Positions 48,390 to 61,387 are shown, numbered from the stretch's first letter. The stretch: DNA of 64,000 nt from Batillaria attramentaria (GCA_018292915.2 JACVVK020000017.1:1885501-1949500), one strand, 5' to 3'. Notes: a model not told the origin generated them from the sequence alone. Made by a program: numbers and translations.

Positions 48390-48421
<32 letters not shown>
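48284..48421. repeat. (CG)n-(CA)n-(CTGT)n-(CT)n compound microsatellite
   Basis: Alternating CG at 48284-48300, CA to 48367, then CTGT/CT mix to 48421. It sits between a SINE B and a family E copy. Confidence 0.93.
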
Positions 48422-48422
<1 letters not shown>

Positions 48423-48424
48423 GT

Positions 48425-48685
48425 GGCCGCGAAATACTGAGTCTTTGTTGCTTGCGCGGCGGTGGAAAAGGACGTTAAACCTCCAAACACAAACAAACAA
48501 GCTTGCGCGGCGTAAAACCCCAACTAACCAACTAACTAACTTCTCTCTCTCTCGTTCCTAAACTATCACTAATTGCTACAGTAGCTTAGTTAGTTAGTTA
48601 TTTAGGGCTTAACGCCGCGCAAGCAGCAAAGACTATTTCGCGGCCACAGTAATTAAGTTAAGCTGGGACGTTGGGGGAAAAACAA
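48425..48685. repeat. Family E copies in opposite orientation
   Basis: A plus copy (GGCCGCGAAATACTGAGTCT, TTGTTGCTTGCGCGGCG, AACTAACTAAC tail near 48540) faces a minus copy (TTAGTTAGTTATTTAGGGCT, TAACGCCGCGCAAGCAGCAA). Between them is a short piece of SINE A tail (GGTGGAAAAGGACGTTAAAC). Confidence 0.55.
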
Positions 48686-48699
48686 CAACAACAACAACA

Positions 48700-50330
<1,631 letters not shown>

Positions 50331-50349
50331 GTGATGGCACTGAAAGGAA

Positions 50350-50351
<2 letters not shown>

Positions 50352-50390
<39 letters not shown>
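50352..50390. repeat. (AG)n microsatellite before the orphan exon
   Basis: About 19 AG units ending exactly where the orphan frame turns non-repetitive. Confidence 0.9.
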
Positions 50391-50393
<3 letters not shown>

Positions 50394-50706
50394 TCTGCCA
50401 CAAAACTGGAGTTTCCTCGGTTTCCTCAGACGCCCAGTTGTGGTGATGTGATCAATGCCATCAAAGCAGATGTAATTCCAGAGAACGACCTTTATCTTAA
50501 TTATTGCATATCTCCGTCGTTCAAATACGCGCCATCACGCCCACCTTTGCACGTTGACGACTTTTGGGAAGACCCCTCGACACGAACATGCACAGATGAA
50601 ATGCCAAAAGGGGAGAAGAGGCAACAGCGGAGATACATGTACGTGAAATTGGCATCGCTGATGGGGCGATATATTATGGCGATGGTACCAGAGGAAAAAG
50701 ATGTGG
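50391..50706 (+). CDS. Orphan exon or gene remnant, unrecognised
   Basis: An open stretch of 105 codons directly after an (AG)n tract, ending at a strong donor (GTGGGTGAGT, phase 1). It reads normally rather than as low complexity: FPRFPQTPSCGDVINAIKAD, then LYLNYCISPSFKYAPSRPP, HVDDFWEDPSTRTCTDEM, and a basic segment KGEKRQQRRYMYVKLASLMG. A frame of this length and composition is unlikely from the surrounding repeats. No partner exons are seen and no family is recognised. The AG of the microsatellite could serve as acceptor, or the piece may be a displaced exon. Confidence 0.33.
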
Positions 50707-50809
50707 GTGAGTTTGGGCGTGGGTGTGATCAGCTTAGGGCGAAGGAAGCGCGGTGGGCAGTTGTAAATGAAGGGGATAAAAACATCTTCTTTTTTTTCCC
50801 CTAAATATC

Positions 50810-52780
50810 TGAAAAAAGATGCGAGCAAGAAAACAAAGAACAAACAACAATATTCACACCCACCCAAAGGCATTTCAAGATTGTTCATTTACATGTGCTG
50901 GTCAGAGTTTTGTGTTGTCCGTCAGTACACCTAATGCGCCAGCTGTAATCCGGCGTATGCGATCCTGTTCACAGAAAAGTGTTGCAGACCCATATTTAGA
51001 CATAATCGGCTAACAAATCGGCTCAAGCTGTGAGAGAGAGGTTGGGTGCAGTTTTTATTTGAAAGGACCATGTCTGGCGAGCGTGCTAGTTTCTAATGAC
51101 TTTTGTTATCACAAAAAGCGTGATTTTCGTGAGTTTTGTATTGGTAGGGCAGGGTGCATGCCAGGGGGGTGGGGGGGGGGGGGGTGGGGGGTAGCCAAAA
51201 GGCAAACTGCCAGAGAAGCTGGAACTTTTTGCTCACAAGGCAGGCAGAGGTGACGCCGCGAATGGATATTGAGGTGAAGCGGCTTTCTGGCGTAAACAGA
51301 AAGTAGACTTGCATTACACCAGTGAGGCCTGAGCGGAAAGGAGACATTCGAATTTTGTAAAACTCCTGTCAGGTGCGTGCCCCTAACTGGTCTGTGCGTG
51401 ATATTTTTTGTTTCTAGATTGAAGCATTTTTAGGGGTGACTATGATGCCTGAGGTTAATAGGGAAAATATAGGCGTTTTGAGGCCTCGCGCATTTGAAAC
51501 CTGCTTCAGCCCGAAAAATCCACTCAAACCTGAGTTGGCGTGCGTCACGTGCTGTCCCCTAACCCATGCTGTGCACCAGAGAGCACGTGATTTCGCGGGC
51601 TAAATCGTAAACTGGTTTTGATGGTGTCGCACAATCTGGGCACTTACACAGTTACAGCATCTCTTAGTCATAGGCCGTCACTCAGCCAACGAAGACCTAA
51701 ACGCGAGCAGAAAAGCACAGTGTCTTCCACAGCCCTGCCGCGTACGGATGACTAGGAGAGTGTCGGGGCGTTCAGTTCAAGTTCGTGCGGCCTGCAGAGG
51801 TCAGTGTATTGCACTCAGAGCTGTACTTATCATGAACATGGACAGATAACAGGATGACATAACGCGCGCATTGTGAGAAATATTACGGGACTACAGCACA
51901 GTATTCATATATATAATACTCTATATTCCGCCCAGTTTGAATATGGTATGGTATGGTATGGTATGGTAGACTGACTTCTCCTCGGCGCACATATCCATCT
52001 CATCTCATCTCTCACATGAGCTGAAATGCTCACCGGGTTATATATCCCAGGTATAGATTTCTGTGACTGTAATGATGACAAGGACGCAGTCACAAAATCC
52101 TGCATCAGTGTTCCACAAATGAGTGAAGGCCGCGAGGAAGCTATTGTATAAAGGGTCGTCTGTTACAGAACACAAAGACTGCACGTAATGAACAGCTAGC
52201 GCCGGTCCCTTGTGAGACAGTGACTGTGGAGACGTGCTGTATTGTCAGCTGACCTCCCCGCACAATAGAGCAATACAGAACAGGCGCGTATGCTGACAGC
52301 TGTACCACCAGGCACAATAGAGCAATAGACTATGGTAATGATTTCCTGGCAGTCAAATCCTCTCTCTCTCTCTCTCTCTCTGGCTTGCACAGAGCTACGC
52401 GTGCGGCATTTTCCTAAGCTTTCGCTAAGAGCAAGCATGGCACATATATTACCATGTCAGCCAGTGTTAAAGGTCTTCTCTGCTCAACAAAAATCCACAA
52501 AAAACGCTGCGACTGTGCACAGTGCACATTGAACTCTGTCACAGTGACGCCTCTCTCAGCGTCTTGGAAACCCCCCAATAGAACCCTTGTGCTTTGTTGT
52601 GTGTTTTGCAATTATTGCTGCTTTGTATATATGTATTCCTAGTAGATTATTGCAAGCCACACGAACGTTAAATTGTCAGTTTTGGTTTTCAAATTTAATC
52701 TGAAAACCCGGGGTTGAACGTGCTCACACTTCAGTGTGCTTTTGAACTCTACACGAGACACATCGCAACGGCAGGTATTG
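50810..52780. other. Spacer without a supported gene
   Basis: G run 51164-51190, GTATG repeats at 51944-51967, and (CT)n at 52360-52381. A degraded relative of the 47483-47917 MITE starts near 52465. The motif GCACAATAGAGCAATA occurs twice (about 52260 and 52313). Confidence 0.5.
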
Positions 52781-52783
52781 CGT

Positions 52784-52917
<134 letters not shown>

Positions 52918-54049
52918 TACACATTACACTAACAATGATGTCTGTCGGTCGATGTCCGAAAGCACAGTGAAGAGAACGCAAGCTCAAATCAGGTCAATAA
53001 ATCAATCAATCAACTTAAGTATTATAGTCCCTGCCACTTGTGTGATTGGGGACTCGGTATTGTATTTTTAAATGGTTTTATGGTTTCTAGTTTTTGAGAG
53101 AAAAAAAAAATCGTTTTATGGCAAGGGAGGGGAAGTGGTGCCGGGCGAGCGCCGAGCGCTCCTAGCTCAAATCAGGTCTCTTTTAATTCATAACCAGGGG
53201 CGTTGTAATCTGTGCACTACAAAACAGGTGGTGACTGTGCAATGTGAGAAAGCTACAATGATCAAAACGTACTGTTTGCGGTTTGATTTTGACTGACGCA
53301 GCGTATTGTTAAATGCAAGTCGAATGATAACTGTTGGTAACGTCGGGCATGTCAGTCAAGCCATCGATCAGACCCTGCCATTTCCGGAACAATCGCTTGA
53401 ACAGTACATTTAGCCACATTCTCTGCAAATCATCACACGATCTTCAGGAAACGCAACTAACGAGTTTTCTCTCTCTGCATAATTCCGGGAACTCCCACGA
53501 CTTTGACTGAAAGAATTCTGCGTCAGATCAGTAAGCGGACTGGATGGGTGCGGAAATAGAATGATGGCGATGATGATGGTCAAGTGAGGAGGTGGCGCCC
53601 GCCGGTCTGACTAATCCGCTTAGTATCTTGCGACAAAAGCATGAAATGAAAAGGAAGGCGCCCACGGTCTAACAGTCCAATGGATTCACATTATGGAGGC
53701 CTTTGGTAAGTAAGGTTGTCCACGGCTTACCTCCCTTGGTAGACAACACAACGCCATGTAATGGCAGCGGCAAAGAGCCTACTAAGTACATGTATGTTTC
53801 TTCTTCTTCTTTTTCTTCCGCTAATGTGTTTGGCTCGTAGAGTGTTAGAGGGGGCGGTCGGTGGTCTAGTGGTTCTGGCGTGGGACACAGACAGTCAGTC
53901 TACGTCATTTTGAGTTGAGCTTTCTCGCTGCCGTATTTGAATGCATTTTCTTCAGGTCGTGGCTCGGCTTGTGGTCCAGCCAGAGATCGAAATATACAGT
54001 AATGCTGTCTACGCTGCAGAGTTCTACCGGGGGGGGGGGGGGGGGAGGG

Positions 54050-54450
54050 GGTGTCGGTGGTCTAGTGGTTAAGAGACTTGTCACCAATGCGAGAGGTCAG
54101 GGGTTCGAGCCCCATTCGGGGCAAAGAATTTTTCCTTCTCGTATGTGGCACCGTTCATTCGGGCCGATCGTCGGGGGTTCTCTCCGGGTACTCCGGCTTC
54201 CCCCCCCTCTGCTTTGGAAATGTTCAGCCCACCAAGTTTGAAAAATAAATGCAATTCTAAATTCCGAAATTTAAATAGCTGAGCTGACCCTTCGCACCAC
54301 GTGATTGTACATGTAATACGTTTATGTCCTGTGTGTGAGAGAATGCGTGTGATTCACGTGAGCGTGCGTGTTGGGTTTTGGGCTTTGAGCCAAAATATTT
54401 GGGATAAAGCGCCTATATTAATGCGATTATTATTATTATTATTATTAATA
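54050..54450 (+). mobile_element. tRNA-derived SINE family B, full-length copy
   Basis: Head GTCGGTGGTCTAGTGGTTAA, with box B-like GGGGTTCGAGCCCC. The body has GTATGTGGCACCGTTCATTC, CTCTCCGGGTACTCCGGCTT and CTGCTTTGGAAATGTTCAGC. A 3' module reads TAGCTGAGCTGACCCTTCGC, GATTCACGTGAGCGTGCGTG and GGGATAAAGCGCC, and the end is (TTA)n near 54427-54448. A head-only piece of the same kind is at 53846-53892. Confidence 0.75.
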
Positions 54451-54645
54451 ACTCAGCGGCGTGACACTGTAACCGGAGGTGGTCAGGTAGGAAGGTTTAA
54501 AACTATGTACATTTGAAGGAGCGGGGGGCGGGGGGGGGGGTACAGTTAGAGGCCGGGTGGCGGGGGTTTCCTGCAGGTTGTGGAGGTTACAGTCAGACTT
54601 ACCCGGAAGGTCTACAGTGTGGGGGCCGAGGTGGAGCTTATTGGT

Positions 54646-54995
54646 TAGTTAGTTATTTAGGGTTTAACGCCGCGCAAGCAACAAAGACTGTTTCGCGGCT
54701 AACACAGTCCCATCCTGCCAAGTCAGTCCTTCATTTCAAACATAAAAATAAAACATGACAAAAAGTGTCAGCTTAAAACATGATGTAAATATATATTAAA
54801 AGTTTGTGTGCGGCTGAAATGAGATTCTGTACGAGACTAATTCCTTCCAGACGAAATACTACATCACAGACTGGTGCTTGTTGGAGGTTTGTTCCAGGCT
54901 CTGACTGAGTGTTCGGCGAGGGAAGAACGAGTTGATGTCTCCGATTAGAAACGAACGCAGTCAGATTGCAAGCGTAGGAATTGTCCGTGTCCCTA
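54646..54995 (-). repeat. (TTAG)n-tailed repeat family E, longest copy
   Basis: TTGGTTAGTTAGTTATTTAG, then GGTTTAACGCCGCGCAAGCA and ACAAAGACTGTTTCGCGGC, with ~300 bp of further family sequence. Read on the minus strand it is a 5'-truncated retroelement ending in an AACT-type microsatellite tail. Shorter copies: 48590-48685 (minus), 48425-48540 (plus, two tails), 46062-46130 (minus) and 61093-61260 (minus, diverged). Confidence 0.6.
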
Positions 54996-55008
54996 TTTCT
55001 TTTTCACC

Positions 55009-55012
<4 letters not shown>

Positions 55013-55046
<34 letters not shown>
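55013..55046. repeat. (GT)n tract at the left edge of the 55-60.8-kb candidate element
   Basis: About 16 GT units directly abutting the inverted 25-bp end. A shorter TGTGTGTGTGTGG tract abuts the right end at 60820-60832. Confidence 0.9.
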
Positions 55047-55049
<3 letters not shown>

Positions 55050-55342
55050 TTCCAAACCCCTAAAGTGGGTCCCTCCGTATAAAACACTCCATAAAAAGTG
55101 GGTTTAAAAAAATAGTGGGTTTCAAAATCTGAAACCCACTTTTTTTAAGCATGCCACAGTGCAGAAAAGGTCCCCAATATTCCTAAAAAATGAATCGTAG
55201 GAAAAGCCCCAGAAGTTGGGTTTGACGGCCCTCGAGTGTTTGGGTCGTTTCACACATATGATCCGAGGCTCGCGTTGGTTTTTAAACACTCTTGCTAAGG
55301 GACGTAACTGGATTGACATCCGATAGCCTCCCTTGACGCAAA

Positions 55343-58300
55343 ATGGCGGAATCAGGACGACGCTACGTGAAAGCTAAGGTAAAATTCATGGCTTTTCCTT
55401 TTATTTTATATTGGTTGTATGAATTACAGCTGGAAGCTTCATAGTCTAATTGTGTTTCAGATGGTATTTTGTGGATTTCATGTGAAAAGGTGTGGTATAA
55501 GTTAGTCTTTTACGGAAGCAAAAGTGATGATGATCGTCCTTCGCTAGTGAAGATGACCATTTTCTTCAAGCATTATCACTTGATGTTGTGGCTGCGGATA
55601 TGGCTAACTGCAGACCGTCATCAGGCGCTGATAATTTTTCCCCTTTCTCTAACCCCAAATCTGACCCTAAATTTAAGTCTAATCGTAAATATTACCTAAT
55701 CCTAACCCAAACCTGATCCTAAACACAAAAGTACCTTACCCTAATCCTAGCTCCCGACCAATCAGAGTACCGAATGACGGTCTGCAGTTAGCTGCATATC
55801 ACTTGCATGTGAAACATTTTCAATAAACTTTGCCAAGGCATCACAGTAAAGGAAGAAGAAGAAGTCTAAGATAGGGTGATGCTGATACTTAGTAGTCAGA
55901 CACTCGTGCAGATCTGTTTTGTAAGTTCAGTTTGATCACAGACACAAGAGGAGGATCAGCAAAAAAACACACATTATATGTATCAGGACAAAGACAGTAT
56001 TTTAATACGCGAATTTTCTTGTTAGAAACCTTTTTCAAGCAGACACAGAAAAAGGGTTCAAACCCGATAATTTACATTTTAAGCTTTTGTCTTTGTCCTG
56101 ATACAAGTGAAGTTTTTTATTTGTTTGTTTTTTTACTTGTTACGTGTATTAGAGCAAACTGCACAGCTGATCTCATAATTCAACACTGCAGTTGATTTTT
56201 TTTTTTTTTAATTCTCTGCAGGTTTTCACAACGGCAAAAAGTGTATGCAGGTTTTTCACAACGGCAAAAAGTGTATTCGAGTTTCTGAATCTGACGGAAT
56301 CCAAAATAACAAGAGATACAACTATAAGGTATGTCCTGCGATTTTGTTATCATTTAGTCAGGTAATGTTTGACATAGTCATTAACAAAAATGCTGTGAAA
56401 TAATGTCATTAAGTCATTAGTGTGCAAAAATAATAAAAATCGGTGTGCCGCTTACTCATGTCTGGAGGTATGCTGATGAAAACTAGGTGTTTCTGTTGGG
56501 AATACTTTCCACATGTTATGCATTGATCATTATGATTACCCAAAAAAAAAAAAAAGGAAATTGGTTTTCCAGACTTTGATTACTTCCTAAGGGTGTATTA
56601 CCAGGGCCTAAAAATAAATACCCCGGTGCCCAGCAGCAAAAGCTTCCTTGACTCTCTTTCTGGGCTCCCTGCTTTTGTATTAACCCTTCAGCATTAAGAA
56701 TCCAGGATCTGTCAGGCTATTTGTCTGACAGACCCCAGATTCTGAATACTAAAAGAGCCTGGAATGCTCCTTGTACTATTTGACTGTATTTGTCTTTGTA
56801 TACATGGTGCCAATGAGAATTAATTACATAAAGCATGCTTTTGTATTCATTCTGATGTACACCATGTTTACTTTAAGTTTAACCCATTTGTGCCTAGCAT
56901 CCCTATGTGGCCCATGCATTAAGCATAGGCCACATGTTGATGCTAGGCACAAATGGGTTAATAACAAGGTACTCGAGTAGCACTTTTCTTATCCAGCTCT
57001 GTTTTGCCTTCTTTCTTTTTCGTCAGTAGAAAGTCTGGGTTGCTTCCAACTTTAATTAGATTAAAAACTTAATTTGAGCCCAGATTAATAGAGCAGGAAT
57101 AAGCATGGACTAACTGTTTAGTACAGTGCCTGAATTATACAAAGATCTAACACGGCACACAAGAAGCCAACAAGTGCAGCTACTGTAGTCTGCTCCATGA
57201 CAAAACAGTGTTGTAGTTGTTGTTCGACACCAGTGAGAATTGCTAGGTGCTAGTGGTAATCCATATATATATATATTTCTTTTCCGGATAGGCAAGCAGA
57301 ACCAGAAGCTGACTCTGGACAGTATGATGAGTGTGTGTCAGACAGCGGTGACTCCAACACTGATTCAGGTATGTATAGTAACATCAGCAACAAATGAAAT
57401 GATGATTTATCATAATGTTGATTTACTTTAGCATTTGCGGAATGATTATATCCTTCTAATGGCTGTATTGTTCTGATGTTGCAGTCATCTTTCCTGCCCT
57501 CCATTGTTCAGGCGTGCCTGGCCCCAGCCTTGAGGCCATTGAAGACGGCGGGTAATTTTTCTATAATTTACCTTGGATAAAAAAAAAAAGAGTAAAAAAA
57601 AATCATCTTGTGGTACTGTTAGACACAGGCACATACTAGCCAACATATTATGTTCAGTAAGCCCAGACCGATGGTGTGATTAGAAAGAAAACAAATGCAT
57701 CACTTTGTTAAAATGAAATTGTAATGTCTGTGTTTCATATTTCTGTAGTGGCAGTACCATATTAGGCAGCTTACACAGTCATGGTGTGGTGACTCATTCT
57801 TGTTTTGATTTCAGATTAGTCAGGTTTTCAGTATTATTCCTTTGTGCTGCAGATTTGATTGCTTGATAATTGATAGCATCTGGGTGTTGCTGATTGGTCA
57901 CTTTTATCATGTCAGATGCACAGCAGAATCAGAGCCTGGTGATGGGGATTATGACAATGAGTCTGACATCTTGTGTGATTCTGAATCAGACTGGGAGCCA
58001 GGCAGTAGTGCATGTGTCACAAGCTGCAGCAGTGATTCTGACAGTGAGGCACATTCAGGTAATGTAGCAAGTCTAATAATTGAGAAAACAAACAAACTTG
58101 TGTACGTGTAGTTAATGTTCTTGTGGCTGTATTTTTCTGGCATTATCACTGGAGTTAAAAAGCGTATCAGGACTTTTGCCTTTGGGCTAGCTTTTTGGGT
58201 ACTGCTTCCGCATGATTTTTATGAACACGCAAAAAACTCTTTCAAACAAAGAAAATCACAGAAAATATGTGCTGATGTGACCCCTTTTCCTGCTGTTTAC

Positions 58301-58615
58301 ACACTGAACCCTCCAGACTCCTTTAGCCCATGCTATAAGCATAGGCCGAGGAGGTTTCCAGCGCTCAGTGGATTAATGTGTATGGTCATACAAATGTTAC
58401 AGGCACTCCTGCTGCACCATGTCAGACTCCGGGCCCTACAGACTGTACCAGCAAGCATCTAAGTGGAGAAGACAACATCAACGTCACTGTGAAAGCGACA
58501 TGCAAAAAACATTGTTGCAAGTTTTGTGGGAAAATGAACTCTAAAATGTCGACACACCTTTCTCGTGTCCATAAGCTGGAGCCTGAGGTGAAAGAAATAC
58601 TTGGTTTACCAAAAG
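55343..58615 (+). CDS. Acidic zinc-finger protein, 5' six exons, unrecognised family
   Basis: Not recognised by name. Six plus-strand exons join in a single frame through five GT-AG introns: 55343-55378 (MAESGRRYVKAK), 56222-56328, 57292-57368, 57485-57551, 57916-58058 and 58403-58615. That is 643 nt and about 214 residues, ending in phase 1 at a GTATCT donor, so a 3' exon is missing or not found. Exon 2 holds an in-frame 10-residue duplication around FTTAKSV. Exons 3 and 5 are strongly acidic (Asp/Glu/Ser-rich, for example SDILCDSESDWEPG). Exon 6 has a C2H2-like finger, HCCKFCGKMNSKMSTHLSRV followed by H, then LEPEVKEILGLPK. A Cys-x2-Cys...Lys-Met-x2-His-Leu finger suggests DNA binding; I recall similar fingers in orphan or transposon-linked animal proteins, but that is uncertain. 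The locus is flanked by inverted repeats (see 55045-60822), so it may be element-encoded rather than a host gene. Confidence 0.6.
56879..56962. mobile_element. 84-bp TTAA-bounded perfect-arm palindrome (piggyBac-type MITE)
   Basis: TTAACCCATTTGTGCCTAGC at the left mirrors GCTAGGCACAAATGGGTTAA at the right, with a partly paired centre (TATGTGGCCCATGC / GCATAGGCCACAT). The TTAA bounds suggest piggyBac-like mobility. It lies in the intron between exons 2 and 3 of the zinc-finger gene. Related weaker hairpins are at 56693-56748 and 58303-58373. Confidence 0.65.
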
Positions 58616-58670
58616 GTATCTGCAAGAGCACCGCTAGACCAATTGCACGTCTGGTGGCACTAGCTGATTA

Positions 58671-59240
58671 CAGTCATGCTGTACCCACATGGACCTCTGG
58701 GACTAAGAGGGTTAATAATGTGATGTTAAGTTGCTCTGTGGTCTATTGATTATAGTCGTGCCATACCCACATGGACCTCTGGGACTAAGAGGGTTAATAA
58801 TGTGATGTTAAAGTTGCTCTGTGGTCTTTTGATTATAGTCGTGCCATACCCACAGGGACCTCTGGAACTAAGAGGGTTAATAATGTGATGTTAAGTTGCT
58901 CTGTGGTCTTTTGATTATAGTCGTGCCATACCCACAGGGACCTCTTGGACTAAGAGGGTTAATAATGTGATGTTAAGTTGCTCTGTGGTCTATTGATTAT
59001 AGTCGTGCCATACCCAGAGGGACCTCTTGGGATAAGAGGGTTAATGTGATGTTAAGTTGCTCTGTGGTCTATTGATTATAGTCGTGCCATACCCACAGGG
59101 ACCTCTTGGACTAAGAGGGTTAATGTGATGTTAAGTTGCTCTGTGGTCTATTGATTATAGTCGTGCCTATACCCAGAGGGACCTCTTGGGATAAGAGGGT
59201 TAATATGATGTTAAGTCGGTCTGTGGTCGGTTGATGATAG
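58671..59240 (+). repeat. ~82-bp tandem array, seven copies
   Basis: The unit has ATTATAGTCGTGCCATACCC, ACAGGGACCTCTTGGACTAA, GAGGGTTAATAATGTGATGT and TAAGTTGCTCTGTGGTCTAT. The first and last units are more diverged, and some copies lack AATA. It begins 56 bp after the last recognised zinc-finger exon. Confidence 0.85.
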
Positions 59241-60982
59241 TCCTGTCATCACTGTACATTTTTTGTTTTCCGCAGCAGGGTCATGGTAATTTTTTTTTTT
59301 TTTTCTGATGAAGATAACTGATGTGTATTTCAGTTGAATCAGGTCAAACGCTAAATGAGATGATTATTCTTTTATCTTTTTTGGGTAGTCTTTTTTGTTT
59401 GTTCGTTTGTTGTTCTTTTTGTTTGTTTGTGTGTGTGTGTCTGGTTGTTGTTGTTGTTTTGGGGTGGGTTTTTTTGTTGTTGTTGTTTTTTGTTTTTTTG
59501 TTTTTTTTTTTTGGGGGGGGGGGGGGGCTTGATGTTTGACGCTCTTTCGTAGTACAGCCCGTAATTAATTTTTGGTAATTGGCATTTGTCCTAAGTAACT
59601 GTTCCAGTTCTTGACCTCTGTGTGAGAACAAAATCTGCGAATTGGAATAATTATGCACATGGCATTTAACGTTTTCACTATGAGAATCTGCTGAGGCCCA
59701 TGCGCCACAGCGGGTTCTTACAGTGAAACTGTTAGTGAACACATTGGGCCTGAGAGCCTTCCGTGGCCCAGACCGTTTCCATGGGCTCCAGGAGGCTCTT
59801 GAGCTGTGAGTTAACTCCACCTGTATACTTGATAACAAGTGTAAAATACATTTCATTGGGTGATTTTCCCTTTTTTTTTTCTTCTTTTTTTTTTGGACAC
59901 ATTTTAATTTCTGTCATTGGTAAAAGTTTTGAACAAATAAAGTCAGAGTCTCCTACCATTCTGGTTTGTTAAATTTATTCTTTTTGAGTTCAGATGGTTT
60001 GTATGTGCAGTGTGTTATACTTTTGTCGTCTGATCTCCCTCTGTCTTTATCATTCTGTGAATGCGTGGACAAAGTGACCAAAAGATACTTTTGTTCTGCA
60101 AGTTTAAAAAGGCTGTCAGGCATGACTTTTTCTAATTTTTCAAAAAAGTAAAATGGGATTCTATCATGTTTAATAAGCACTACCAAAAAACATTGTTTGA
60201 ATTTGATTCATTGTTAGCAACGCTGAAACTATTACATTTAACTCTTGTCGTTATTTTCATAACCTGTAATGTTCCTGAATAGGTAAGTACTTCTCTGTTT
60301 TGAAAAGTTTTCCTATAGAACTTTAATGGTTGGGGTTGTGTTCAAAATGGTTCAGTTGATTACAGATGCATAATTACAGCAAAGGCACAAACGCTAGGTT
60401 TGTGTGGTTTTCATTTTTTAATTCCTCATAACTATTTGTGTCTTTGAAAATATTCTTTTCAAGTGACACATGCCTGAACGCCTTTTTAAAACAAAAGTAA
60501 GACAACAAAATCTCACCATTCTGCAAAAGAATGACAAGCAAAACAAAAAGAATGGCTGAAACCCACTTTATCATAAGTTTATGAAAAGTGTGAAAAATGT
60601 GTTAAAGATATCTGGAACCCACAAGTAAAATGGAACCCACTTTTTCAATACCATTCAGCAACCAGTGTATGTCAAGTTCCGATTCCAGCTTGTGATTTTC
60701 CTTCAGCCTGGATGGTAATTAGGCTATGTATTGTTTTTGAAGCGTCTAGCTACAGTAGAAAGTGGGAGACTCACTTTGCCTAAGTTTGACATGAAACCCA
60801 CTTTAGGCGTTTTGAACGTATGTGTGTGTGTGGTGTGTCGTCAGTGTGTGACAACACGACGTACTTGGTGATGGAGCAAGGGAGGCTACTACTCGATAAC
60901 CACAACAGGACTCAAGCGAAAACATTGTTTTCTCCCTGTAAAGCTTCTACTCCTGCTAAAACCGCTTTCTTCGAGAGGGAGG

Positions 60983-61092
60983 GATGGGTGCGTGTTTGAG
61001 GGTCTAACGTCCATTTCCACCACATCAGGGTGATATCAAAAATGGGGCAACGAGAAAAAGGCCAGCACAGATATCTGGCCCCAGCCGGGTGC
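60983..61092 (-). mobile_element. SINE family A, 3' part only
   Basis: Tail and body (GGGTCTAACGTCCATTTCC, GATATCAAAAATGGGGCAAC, GGCCAGCACAGATATCTGGC) without the tRNA-like head. It is immediately followed by a minus-strand copy of the (TTAG)n-tailed repeat. Confidence 0.7.
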
Positions 61093-61387
61093 CAGTGAGT
61101 GAGTTTTTAGGGTTGATGGCCGGATCAGTCGTGTAACTGAGCAACAAAGACTAATTTGCGGCTCAGCAGTCTGTTGTAGCCAAGGTGGTTAAAAATAAGA
61201 CGCGACTCTAAAACAAGATGTTAATACATAAAAAATCTGTGTGCAAAATGATAGTATCTACAAGTCATTATAACATTGACCAGTCCGAATGCTGTCACAA
61301 CCGCCGGCGAAGGATTCCGACATAGGCGGATTTCAAATCTTATAAAACAAGTTTATTTCCTTCAAGAAGTCCAGGATCCTGTTCGGG

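Larger units (their letters stand above)
55045..60822. mobile_element. Candidate 5.8-kb element with short TIRs and AAAGTGGGTT subterminal motifs
   Basis: Left TACGTTCCAAACCCCTAAAG then TGGGT (55047-55070) faces right, inverted, TACGTTCAAAACGCCTAAAG then TGGGT (about 60796-60820): 25 bp with 2 differences. Motif AAAGTGGGTT or its complement recurs near the left end (about 55062, 55095, 55113, 55133) and right end (about 60561, 60616, 60632, 60759, 60796). Both ends abut (TG)n tracts. It encloses the zinc-finger gene and an 82-bp tandem array. No transposase is recognised and no target duplication is clear. Confidence 0.45.
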
